Shown here piece after piece: positions 1 through 28,500 of a DNA stretch of 64,000 bases. Positions within the stretch are counted from its first letter, which is position 1. Each line of letters opens with the position of its first letter. The notes beneath the pieces are model-generated. The model saw only the letters and a program-made list of their open reading frames with translations. It was not told the DNA's origin and made no database searches. The stretch lies in NCBI RefSeq assembly GCF_020382885.2, contig NC_058499.1, positions 1,029,501 through 1,093,500 on the forward strand, given 5' to 3'. The position numbers and the translations under genes are program-made. The stretch is from Scatophagus argus (Eukaryota > Chordata > Actinopteri > Scatophagidae).

Positions 1-3000
1 ATCCAGTAACAGATTAACAGAAAATTCACTGAAAAATAGTTTTACAATTATGAGGAATATACAGTGTTAAACATGAAGCTACAGCCTGCAGCACGTTAGC
101 TTAGCTCAGTTTAGCATAAAGCATTAAATAAGACAAAATCATCAGTTTTTTTCTCAAAATGTTGAACTTGTGCATTAATTTGACCCCTCTCCCTCTGATG
201 TTATGACCTCTCTTGGGCAGTATTTTATTTTGTTAAATGTTTTTATTTTATTTCTGGAAGATACCAAGTTCACACCAGAATATTTTTTTACACAAAAACA
301 AACAAATTTCATTGTATTTAGTCTGATTTCTAGTGTTTAACTCTCGAAAGAAAAACCTCCAGATGAGCTGACAAAATCATTTATTGGTGTTTATAAAAAC
401 AAAAAACACAGTATATGCTTGTTTTTCACAAAAGTAGTGCAGCATATTTTAAAGAAACAGTTTACTCCAAAATCAAAAAACATATTTTTTCTCTGGCTAC
501 TTTATCCAGTTATTTTCTTTCGACCAAAAGGAGTCAAAAGGACAAGAGACTCGTGAGCTGAAAACGGTTGAGCTGTAACGTTAACTAGCTTAGCCTAGTT
601 AGCCTCTCGTCCAACAGTTGATGCACGTCTCCTTCTGCACAATGATACAGAAAGAAAATAGTTCCTCCATGAAACTGCTCACAACGCCCTGTGGGTTATC
701 TAAAGCAACCGAGTCAGGATTTCTGGACAGAGATGTTGCTGTTGACTTTTTCAAATGTTTTGGTGCTTTGAGCAGCACACGTGAAGTGTCGTCTAGTTTC
801 ACCATATTGAAGAGAAGGCAGACCGCTCTCACCAAATCTATCCAGGTGGATAGACAGCACCAGAGGGAAGAGGACGACACGTCTTGTTTTTATTTAGGGC
901 TGAACTGTCCCTTTAAGTTATACCTGTCAGGCTACCTGGTGGTGAGTGTTACAGCGAGCTGCTGGACGTCAGCCGGCCTCTGATCACAGGTAACCTGATC
1001 TCTGAGGCTGGCTGCTGCTCAGACGGGTTACAGGTGAGGATGAGGAAGGTTTCCCGTCAGCTTCGGCACTGTGAGCGTCACTAATCTGCTGCTGCTGATA
1101 ATCAGTCAGAGCGGGGTTGGCGTGTTGCTCACGTCACATCCTGCCGCCAAGCCGCGTTGTTAGGCCCAGCAGGATCAGGCTAACCGCTGCGTGATCGGGG
1201 AAACCTCCTGCTAATTTCTTTTGTGTTTAACAGAGACGGTACACATTCATCAACACGTCTGTAGGCAGGACGCTGTTCGTCATCTGCAGGTCCTCGACAT
1301 GTGGAAATGATGGAAAAATGCTGGCATATTGAATGCTAGAAAAGCAGCACTTCCATGAAAACCAACATTTTAATCTGCAGTCAACAATACTGCACTTCCA
1401 AGATTCTCCCCATTAAACAACAACAGCGGACCCACAGGCAGCCTGCCCTGGGTTGCTTTGGAATGATTAAAGGAACAGTCCGTGAGATCTGCATCTGAAT
1501 ATTTCTCTCGTGGAGGGTTTGACAGTATGGGAACGTGTAGAGGACGTGTTTCACGTGTGTGTTTTGTCATGCTGAGAGTGTGAAAAGTGGACTTTCTGCT
1601 TTTCTCAGATCTGACATCATGAGGTGAAACTCTCTGAGCGCCGGGCTGTTGCTTGGACACATTTGAAGACATGGCGGATCTGCAGCTGCGTTTCTGCAGA
1701 TGAAAGCCGAGATGTGGTTGTGGCTTGTGCTGTCGGCGGTGGTTTGTTGAAGCTGTCGTCACTGACTAATTACTGCCGTGCTGTTGTTGTTTGGAGGGTG
1801 TGGGGCCAGCAGGTAGCCGTGGCCTTCATTACTGTCACTTCCTGTTGTCGTGCTGCTCTCGCCGTGGGAGGACCCCCACTCTTCTTCTGAGTGTTTCATA
1901 ATTCATGTGTCTCTGTGCAGTTAAAGCAGCAGCCTCTGATACTGCAGGAACAACACTTTACTGACGCAGTCAGTCAAATGTGGAGGAGGTGGACGGCTCA
2001 CGGTGCAGCTCCACCTCGTGCTTCACCTTTTGGTTCTGTCTATAATGATCTCAGTTAAAGCCTGTGGGCCAGACAGTCTGGGTCCAGACAAACCAGCAAT
2101 CCAGTTAACCACAGAATCAGTTTTTGCTTTAACCTGCAGATTGCTTGTTTATCTTCTGTTTCTGTTTAAATTTGCCACCCATATTTGCTCTGTATGACAT
2201 TAAAGTCGCCATAAAGCAGTAAATCATGGAGCGAAGGTGGTGGTCCAGTAGTTTTATAGAGAGCCGAAGTCGTGACATCACTTCCTGTGTGTTCCACTAG
2301 CTAATGAAATCAGCTCCACTGAGACACTAAGTAATCTTTATGATTTGGAGTTAAATGATGTTTACCGTGTGAGCGCAGAACAAACAGCTGCTGTCTGAAA
2401 CCAGAAGCGCAGCAGCAACTCAGCTGTCCTGCAGCTATTACAGACACGTGAACTAACCACACACTCGTCTCCAACTGGTTTAACCCGCAAAACTCTGTGG
2501 GATTCTGGAAACCAGTGCCCATTAAAGTCTGTGAAAAACATAAAAACAATTAATAAGCATCGATATTGGACTGTTTTTCAGTTAGGATTACTTTATATAT
2601 ATGGAGTCAAACAGAAGATCTCAAACTGATCTGAGGTCAGAAATGTTCTCACGTTGTGTGCACGTCGTGAACGTAACGTCTCAGAAATGTCTTGAGGGAA
2701 TTTCTGCTCAAACGCTCACCTGGACTCCAAGATGAACTGATAAGAGTGTGGAGGTCTAAGGTTTTCTGTCTGTTATTCAGCAGCAGAACGCGGGAACAGA
2801 AGGCAGACTGGGACCAGATCCCACATGTGCTCACAGTCTGAACTGGTGACTCTGATCTCAGGTGTCCACCTTCACACTGTGCTGATTGTGTGGATCATCT
2901 GTGCTGCCGGCCGAACGTGTGTGTGAAGCCTCCATGTTTTGCAGTCTGTAGCTTGTCAGCAGTAGCAGCAACATCCAGATTTGAAGCTTTGTAGTCCACC

Positions 3001-3307
3001 TCAGGCCCGTTGGGTTGGTGATCCTGAGCATCAGGTCTTTGTTGGTCACTACAGATATGATATGGATGGAAACTGCAAATTGACTGTTTGGCAGAGGCTT
3101 ACAACCACAAGGTGTGAAATTTAGCCGGTTATTAGCATATTTGCAAAAGTTAAAAAAATGTCTCACTTACACTTTCTTACATCTGGAAAGGAACCTGGAA
3201 GTCCAAGTTTCACTTTGGCTCTCTATAAAGTTAGTTCCTCTTCTCAGTGTTGGCTTCAGGTTTGATTACCTCTGCGCTCTAAGCTAACTCCTTTTTGCCC
3301 CCAACAG
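1..3307. other. Upstream / 5' region of dgkz, no coding gene
   Basis: No exon with homology could be recognised here on either strand; open frames are short and unconvincing. The stretch holds a MITE-like element at about 448-916 (listed separately) and a second, shorter relative of its end near 1465. A splice acceptor (pyrimidine-rich tract ending in AG at 3306-3307) closes the stretch. It implies at least one noncoding dgkz exon further upstream, which may lie inside or outside this window. I could not place that exon or a promoter. Confidence 0.5.
448..916. mobile_element. MITE-like element with TTTAAAGRRACAGTTyA ends
   Basis: The left end reads TTTTAAAGAAACAGTTTACTCC-like and the right end reads, on the opposite strand, TTAAAGGGACAGTTCAGCCC. 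The two ends are imperfect terminal inverted repeats bordered by TTAA. The interior matches a second diverged copy at about 38790-38970 (shared AACAGTTCCT, GTGAAACTGCTCA and TGAAGAGAAGGCAGAC words). No transposase is encoded. TTAA borders would fit a piggyBac-type element, but the family assignment is a guess. Confidence 0.45.
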
Positions 3308-3355
3308 CCAGAGAGAAGGGGCATTTCAGACGTGTGCCTCCCCACTCCGTCCAGT

Positions 3356-20258
<16,903 letters not shown>

Positions 20259-21097
20259 AGTCCACCCTGTCTGTCCACAGCGCCTGTCTGTCTGTCATTT
20301 ATTCACCACCCCCCCACCCCCCTCCCCAAACATGTAGAGCTGGAGTCACAGGAGACTCCGTCCACGGACGCCAACGTGTCAGCACATAAAAATGGATTCT
20401 TCTCATTTTTTGATGCTTTTGTTCTGAATAAGTTTGGGTTTGCAGAGTCCAAACTGAAGACACTGGCCACTAAAGTGAATTCAAAGTGGTGTCTCGGGGC
20501 CACAGAGACTTTCAGATCTCGTTCTGAATGAGGCTGTTGGACCTGTGTGTCGGGCGACAAAGATGTGTGTACAGAAAGCAGAAGCGTCAGCTGCTTCGAG
20601 CGAACAGAGAGCGCGTTCATCCGCCTGCAGCTGAACGCCGTGGAACCAAACGCTTTTGCCATATCGGATAGAAAGGCTGCAAAAACGTGTCTTGTTTCGA
20701 GCTTCTAGTGACCTTTGGATGTATTTGTTTACTCAGCAGAAATAAGTGTGTGGATATTTAACTTAGACGGATTTAGATATTTATGACCTGTTTGTCAGGA
20801 TAAAACACGTTTTGCTTGTGATCCAAAGTCGCGTTCGGCTTCGGTCTGAATGTTAGAGATTTGACTCGGCACGCGAGGACTTTTAAATTTTCTTTTGTCT
20901 GTTACCTGACTGCAAAGCAAACGGCTGCCAGCAGGATGCTTTCGTTGTGTTGTGTATCTGCTGTGTGAGCGGCTGAGACGCCCGGTAGACCCGTCGGTGT
21001 CGGCACAGAACTCTGTGTTATTGATCCTGCCAGCCACACTGACATCACGCTGTATGACAACTGATTTGTTTGGTTTTATCATTTCTGAGTGACCTGC

Positions 21098-21103
21098 AAT
21101 AAA
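21098..21103 (+). terminator. dgkz: dgkz polyadenylation signal AATAAA
   Basis: A canonical AATAAA lies 840 bp after the dgkz stop codon and is followed within 30 bp by a TG-rich stretch (CTTCTGTGGGG), so the 3' UTR probably ends near 21125. Other AATAAA-like words further on (near 22290) could serve longer transcripts. Confidence 0.7.
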
Positions 21104-22728
21104 GCATGTCAGATCCAGTCTTCTGTGGGGACAATGGAATTATTCTTGTTCGATTCAGAGCGGAAACAATCAATCGATGGACAGAAAGTTGATCAGAAAG
21201 TCAAAGATATCAAATGTTCGTGCAGCTTCTGGGCTGTTTGGGTTAGCGTTAGCAGTCAGTAGCTTTCAGCTTGATGAGTGATGAAAATGAGTTTAGATTT
21301 TTGCACCACTTCATGACCTTTTATAGTGCGACACATTAGTCAGCTTTCTGAGGAAATAATAATCAAGTGATGAAAACAATTGCTGGTTAATCTTCCTAAA
21401 TCAATTTGAAACTTTTCTGATTTGATTTGACATTTTAAAATATTGTTAACACATTTCTCACATTTTTAACTTCAGAGGGGCCATAAAGTTCTTTTTCATA
21501 AAAGAAAAAAATGCGCCAAACTTTTACTGTAAATCAGCTTTACAAGTCGGTCGTTAAGTCTGAGCGACTGGAAGCTGCTGCTCCAACGTGTCTGCACAGC
21601 AGGAACGTTCAGGACGTTTCTGCAGGTCCTCCAGGTCAGCTCCAATAATCTGAGCTTTAGGCCTGAAAATGTCTTACGTATCGGCCAATCAGAGTGCGCG
21701 CTGAGCCGCGTGGGCTAACGTGGAGAACACAGCAAGTGAAAGAGGAATCAAACTTCGGATTATTTGTCAGTCGTGTTTTGAATCGGAGTGAACTCAGCAG
21801 ATCCGAACATCAACAGGAAGGTTTCTGATCCCTCGTGTGGTCAGTCTGATCCTCACGGTGGACACAAACGGAGACGCTCTGAAGGACTTTCACCTCCTCC
21901 TCTGGTTTGCTCGCTTGTTACAGGATGGCTGATTCCAGACAGGAAATAACTAAGCAGAACAAAGTGTTCTGGGGAACATGAAGCCCTGAGGTCCTGAGGG
22001 ACTTCACCAGAGTCCTGCAGCAGCAGGAGTCCTGAGGGGGGACAGGACGTCTCCCGCTCTCTTTAACAATGGCCTCCACGCATGACTGAGCCATCAGAGC
22101 GCCATCAGACTTTTCCCTCCACCACCAAGAGGAGAACACGGAACCCAGCAGAACCGCATGGACGAGCGTTGACGTGCAGGATCTTTAAGTGCCGTCGTCC
22201 TCGTACACAAACATCAGAAGGACGTGTGACGCGACGTGACGCGACGCGACGTGACTCGACTCGCTGTTTATGGGTTTTCATTGTTAAAAATAAAAAATGT
22301 CATTGTTGTAAATATGTTGAGTGGAAGACAATCCTGCCATTCAGAGTCCCTCACTTACGTCTGCCTGCGATGCTAGTCGTCCGTCTCCCTGGTGACACTC
22401 GGCTGGACTTTGACTGGAAGACGTTTGTGTGTGTTGTGTTTGTACTCACACTGAAGCTCTGAGAAACACTGAGACTCGCTCTGACCCAGTCACACACCTG
22501 CACACACCTGACCTCTACAAGCAGCCACAGTTTGAGTAAATATTAACACGCACACACGCACACACACACACACACACTCTATGCTAATGAGCTGAGCTTG
22601 TTTTGTTCCTCAGGGTGTGGATTAAAGCTTGTGATGTCACCATGAGGCTGGTTTTCAGCATTGTCCACATGCAGTGTGTGTGTGTGTGTGTGTGCGTGTG
22701 TGCGTGCGTGCGTGCGTGTGCGCGCGTG

Positions 22729-22812
22729 GACACGTCGAGCAGCAGCAGCTGAAGGCAACGACAGAAGGCGACGACTCCACAGCTCGACTGGCTGCTCCTC
22801 TGAGCTCGACAT
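22729..22812 (+). promoter_or_regulatory. mdk: Candidate noncoding first exon of mdk
   Basis: The first mdk coding exon starts at an acceptor one base before its ATG, so a noncoding exon must exist upstream. The strongest donor I see on the plus strand here is GACAT|GTAAGTTT at 22813. It is preceded by a GC-rich stretch and, further up, by a near-CRE word (TGATGTCA at 22632-22639). The exon's start cannot be read; assignment to mdk is inference. Confidence 0.35.
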
Positions 22813-25020
22813 GTAAGTTTTTCTTCTCTCACATTTTCACCAAAACTGCGTCTGTTTTCAAAGGATTCAAAGCAGAGTTAGAAGATTAGAGCTGAAATCA
22901 ATTCATCTGCAACTTGGAAAATAGTTGATTTAATGAGTTGAGTTCCTTTCAGCTTCTGTGAAAATAAATATCACGGTTTACATTAAATGAGACTGGATGT
23001 TAGTAAAACAAATAACTTTGGGTTGTGAGTTTATTTGCAGGTTTGTTTTGGAGGGGAATCTCAGAATTCAGAATGTTTCTCTAACTTTATTTTGAAAGGA
23101 CAGATAAACACAAAAACTCTCACTTTAGCTGACAGTAAATGCAAACACATTCGTTTCAAACACGTGTTCCTCAGGACATTTTCAGATAATAATTGATTTC
23201 TCTGAGGATTCGGGTTTAATATTTTGTTTCAGTTTATTTCTGGATGTGTTGACGTGGTGATGAATAAGACGTGTGTTCCCATGAGGCCTCAGAGCTTCGG
23301 TTTTGTGTTTGTCCTGATCTGTTCTGTTTTCTGCTTTTCATCTTTGTGGTGTTTTGTCTTCTGTGCGTCTTATTAATTTAAAAAAGAGAGAAAGCAGGCA
23401 CCTGTTGGGAAGCACTTTGTGTTTCTAATATTCAGTCTTTCACGCAACAATTTCCAACTTTTTCTCCACAACTCGTTTTTCTACCGACAGACAAAACTTA
23501 AGCTCAGGGTTTTGCTGCCACAGCCTGAAACAAACTCCTCCAACAGATTCTCATATCTCAAACTGGGTTTGTGTTTCCGGATGTGAGTGAACCCTGCGAT
23601 TTGGGAGGAAGTTCCTCTAAATGTTGTTCCTAGTTTGGAACCAAAGGGAGCATCCCACTCCTTTTCTTCATGCTAAGATTTCATTGTTTTCTTATGCAAA
23701 TAAGTTTCTATTCATGGCAGGGGGAGTATGGGGGACTGTGGGGGAGTAAAGGGGGAGTAACGGGGGTGGGGGGCTCAGCTCCTAAGACATGGCATGGAAT
23801 CTGTGTTAAGCTTTAGAGAAATGAAACCAGGCTAGAAGAGGCTTTGTTTTGGGCCAATGAATCAGTATTCTTTTGAGGGGAATCTAAAGGGCTCTTTCAG
23901 GCGCTGCTTGGCCTCCTCCCCCTCCTCCCCCTCCTCCTCCCCCTCCACCTCCTCCTCTTCTTCTTCATTGATGGAGGACAGACTGGAGGCCTGCTGAGAG
24001 TCGGTTCTTTCCTCATAAAAGGCTGCAGGAGGAGCGAAGAGCAGGATTTGCTGTGCCAGCTGACATGTGAAAGAGGACCATTGCTTTAATGGAGGCCTGA
24101 AAGAGGAGTCTGTCATTTCTCAGCACAATACCAACAGAGAGGGAGAGAGGAGCTTTAGGGGTAATTGACTCCCCCTTTTTTCCTTTCTTTCCCCCCAAAG
24201 AAGAGCCAAGAACCCTGCACTACATTTCTCTGAGCTGCTGTCATCAAACACTGAAGGAACGCTGTAATCGTGACCAGAAAGAGGAGAAATAAACCAAAAT
24301 CTGAGTGCAAAATAACAGTGTGGGGGGAATCTGAATACATTAGCCTACTTTTATAATCCTGATGCTGTCCTAACTACAATAGTCAGATTATTTGGCTTAA
24401 GCGTTCTGACATTTGTGAGGGGGGTGAGCAGATTTAATATGGACTAAATTTGGACCATCTGGCCAAAGCCGAGCCAGATCAGGCTACAGTTAAACATCAC
24501 GTCAGCCAGTCACTCAACAAGACCGGATCAGGACAAACAATTTCAAAGTGCCGAAAGCCATCACAGGCAAACTGTCCAGGAATTTAAAAAAACACAATTT
24601 GTGCAAATCGACACGAATCTTCAGGTTTTCCAGGACTGGAAAAAAACACCAGAACTCAGGATCCGAGTTCCATCAGTGGTTAAGTTTAGGCGAGAAAAGC
24701 GTTTTGGTTTTGTGTGTGATTGACTGCAGTGTAAACACCACAGTTACTCTGCACCGACCCTGAAATGTAACGTGTTATCATTGCTTGTGAATTTCCCCCG
24801 TGTGGACCTCATAAAGGCAGTTCTCAGTTCTCCTAATTTGCAGTTGAAGTTTTAGGATTCATGGACATGAATTTTTCATTTTTAACACATACCTGTCTCA
24901 GTCAAATATCAACACAGACGTGAGACAAATATTTTAGGTTCAGATGCAGCCAGATGTGTGGCATATTATCTCTGATGTCCATCACGAATAAACGCCCTTT
25001 CTTTAGTTTCCTTCTGCTCC

Positions 25021-25375
25021 AGTTCAGTTCAGTTTATTTATATAGTACATAAATCACAACAGAAGTTGTCTCATGAAACTTTGTTGGATGGGGTTGAGGT
25101 CAGGTGGGCCAGTCAAGTTCTTCCACACCAAACTCATCCAACCATGTCTTTATGGAGCTTTGCTTTGTGCACTGGGGCACAGTCATGCTGGAATAGAAAA
25201 GGGCCTTCAACAAACTGTTGCCACAAAGTTGGAAGCATAGCATTGTCCAACATGTCTTGGTGTGCTGAAGCATTAAGATTTCCCTTCACTGGAGGTCAGG
25301 GACCGAGTCCAAACCCTGAGGAACAGGTCCGTAGAGAGGTGTGTCTGGATACTTTTGTCTATATAGTGTAATTCA
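25021..25375. mobile_element. Non-autonomous DNA transposon fragment
   Basis: The sequence contains the words GGTCAGGTGGGCCAGTCAAG, CCATGTCTTTATGGAGC and CACTGGGGCACAGTCATGC and ends with ACTTTTGTCTATATAGTGTA. I recognise this combination as a widespread fish MITE whose terminal repeat reads TACACTATAT..AAAAGTAT. The matching left terminus is missing, so the copy is truncated. The small open frame across it is accidental. Superfamily assignment is uncertain. Confidence 0.5.
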
Positions 25376-25587
25376 GCATCTGACAAAAACCAACAGATAA
25401 AACCAACAGGTTTGCAGTCCACTGCAGACTACAAGCTGAGAAGAAGAAGGATCTCTTGTCAAATAAAGTGCAAGAACCACACCCGTTGTACCCGACTGTG
25501 CTGCTCACGGCTGCAGCAGGTTCACATTTCCTTGACTGTCGTGACTCGTCTTCCCTTTAAAGACATCCATGTTTCTGTCTCTGCAGA

Positions 25588-28500
25588 ATGCGAAGCTTGT
25601 TGTCAGTGACGCTGCTGCTGCTCCTGGCCCTGACCCTGACCCTCACCGCCGAGGCCAGCAGAAAAGCCAAAGGTCACAAAGGTGAGAGATTAAACACGGC
25701 CGATATCAGAGAAGAGGTTTCACATTACTAGGAATTTGTCTTGGTGACTGGTGCATATGTAGAACGTAACAAGTAACATATAATAGAAGAATAAAATATA
25801 ATAGAATAAGGTAAAACAAAATAAAATAAGATAAGTAAAAGAAATATGTTTCTGGAGGTAGTCCAAAAGTGAGGTAGTACAGAGTGGAAGTATAGTGCAA
25901 GTAGGTGAGGTAAACAGTGCAAATGAACAGCTCCTGTACATCAGTTCCTGTACTGAAGTGACTAAAGTGCAGAGCAGCATGTTAGTCAGTTGGTGTTCAA
26001 CAGTCCAACAGCACAGGGGTTTTGGTCCGAATGGACCGTAACCTCCTGCCTGAAGGGAGTTTCTCAAAGAGCTGTGACGGCGACTCCTGAAGGCTTCAGT
26101 TAACTTGAGCCTAATCTAAAGCAGAACTCTTGAATCTGCATTTTAAAACTGCAGAAATCAAACAGGGAAGCAGGAAACCTCGTCTGGAGGATGGACAGAT
26201 GGCAGGCCACTGGGGGAAAAGTCAGAAGATCAGCAGTCAGTAGGGATCATCCTCTGGAGAACATGAACATCTTTCCAGCTGTGGAAGCAGTGGAAGACGT
26301 GTGCAGATTCTTCAAATAAAGCAAAGCAGCCGTACAACAGTCTAAAAACAGTTTACAGGAAAAGTTCTGCATTTAAAGTACAAAAGCGTGATTAGCAAAA
26401 ATACATAAAGTATCAAAAGTAAAAGTACTCTTATTAAATTGTTGAGGGATTGAAATGTTTCTGATCCATAAATGTGTAGTAAACACTTTGATGTACTTGC
26501 TGGAGGCTGAACTGAAACGTGTGCACTACATGTTCCCAGTGAAGTACCTCCAGGTGTCTTTACTTCACCACTTGAACGTACTTCACTGCTAAAGTTCAGT
26601 AAATAAATGAAGTGAAGTGTGTTTCTGTTGAGAAAAGTTTTTCCTTTTAGTGAAACTTTGCCCTCCATGTTCGTTCACTCTCAGTCTGGTGAGCAACATG
26701 TTGTGATGACAAGCTGTAATTTATTACTTTGGCAAACATTTCTTCATCCCGTCTGTCTGCTTCTGTTTGACTTTCCCACAACGCCTTTCATACTGTAACC
26801 ACAGCCCTTTCAAAACAAACATCTTATCCAGTCTCTTATCCAGAGCTGACTGCAGCCTCACTGAGGGTGGCGCCGCCATGTTTGTGGCTTCTGGCATTTT
26901 GAAGCAATTTGCATCAAAAATCTCTCCGAGCTTCAACAAATCTGAGCACATACACCAGAATTATATTTCTACATGTTCTTTACAAATAACTTACACCTGC
27001 AGAACCTGAGAATCGTCATGTTTTAATCCAGTGGCGGCTGTACAGCCACGTCTCTGCTGCTAACAGGAGCTGCTAACAGCTAATCCAGCATCCTTTGACT
27101 AAAGGGAAACAAATATGGGCTAAAAGAACAAGCTGAGAGTAGACTTTGCAGTGATGCTGGAGAGATCTTGTGTAGATTCTGGATATTTACATGATGGAGG
27201 AGGAGATGTCAACATGTCAACATGTCTGGAGAGAAGCAACAGTAACATTCATTAGTCTGGTGTTCTTTCAGACTGACAGAAACTCTCTGCTTCACCAGGT
27301 GGGAAACATGATAAATCCAGACCTGCTTCAGAGTGCTCCACTGCAGAGACCCGGTACGGGAAATGTGTTCCAGAGCACGGAGACTGTGGAGACGGTCTGA
27401 GAGAGGCCACCTGCAAAGATCGCACCGACAAGATCCACTGCAAGATCCCCTGCAACTGGAAGAAGGACATCAGTAAGACCAACCACACGCCACACAGACA
27501 CACCTGAGCCGGTTCACTAACGTAGTCGAGTCTTCAAAGTGATGAACTTAGAAAAGCAGCCTGATGAACGCACACTGTTCATATCCTTTGGGTTCTGGCA
27601 CTCAAAACCTTGGCTGTATATAAAGAAGGATGATATGAGAGCTCTCCAGAAGTGAAGCCAGAACATTTGGTCTGCCCCCTGGTGGGCGGCTGCAAGATTC
27701 ACACATGTAGAAACATGAGGTGGAACGAAATTAGTTTCCCTGGCCCCGGGGGGTGTTAGCAGCAGCAGGGGCTGCAGAGGTCCTCCAGAGTTCAACAGTC
27801 TCACAGCTTCTGGGAAGAAGCTGTTCCTCAGTCTGGTGGTCCTGCTCTTGATGCTCCGCAGCCTCCTGCCTGAGGGGAGAGGGGCAAACAGTTTGTGTGA
27901 GGGGTGGGTGGGGTCCTTCATGATGCAGGAGGCCCTTTTCCTGCACCTGGAGGTGTAAATGTCTGTGGTGGTGGACAGGCTGTGTCCCACAGTCTTCTGT
28001 GCAGCTTTCACCACCCTCTGCAGAGTCTTCTTCTCTGCTGCAGAGCAGCTGCCGTGCCACACAATGATGCAGGAGCACAGGACGCTCTCCACCACACATC
28101 TGTAGAAGGATGTCAGGACTGAGCTCCCCAGTCCGGCACGCCTCAGCCTCCTGAGGAAGAAGAGGCGCTGGTGTGCCTTCCTGATGAGGCAGGAAGTGTT
28201 GTTGCTCCAGGTGAGGTCGTCCGTTATGTGGACACGCAGGTACCTGAAGCTGGAGACCACTTCCACCGCTGTCCCTCCGATGTACAGGGGAGGAAGGGGG
28301 AGATGTCTTCCCCTTCTGAAGTCCACGATCATCTCCTTGGTCTTCTTCACGTTGATGCAGAGGTTGTTCTCTCTGCATCAACCCTCCAGCCGTTCCACCT
28401 CCTGCCTGAATGATTGTGTTGGTGCTTATGAGACCCTCCCTCCCAGAACCACAGTTCAGTTAGTCTGTTCTGGACTACTGTAGAAAAATGATGATGAGGG

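Larger units (their letters stand above)
21104..25587. other. Intergenic region between dgkz and mdk
   Basis: No protein-coding exon was recognised. Visible contents are short GACGC-type tandem repeats near 22225-22262, a CA run facing a TG run (22548-22577 and 22674-22728), a candidate noncoding mdk 5' exon ending at 22812, a purine/pyrimidine-biased tract at about 23905-23968, and a DNA-transposon fragment at about 25021-25375. The rest looks unremarkable. The mdk promoter must lie somewhere here. Confidence 0.6.

Noticed and set aside
25066-25371. 101-residue plus-strand open frame
   Set aside because: It covers a known type of noncoding fish MITE; the frame is accidental.
27517-28381. 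277-residue minus-strand open frame in mdk intron 2
   Set aside because: It is the C-terminus of a LINE reverse transcriptase, truncated and with an upstream stop, not a host gene.
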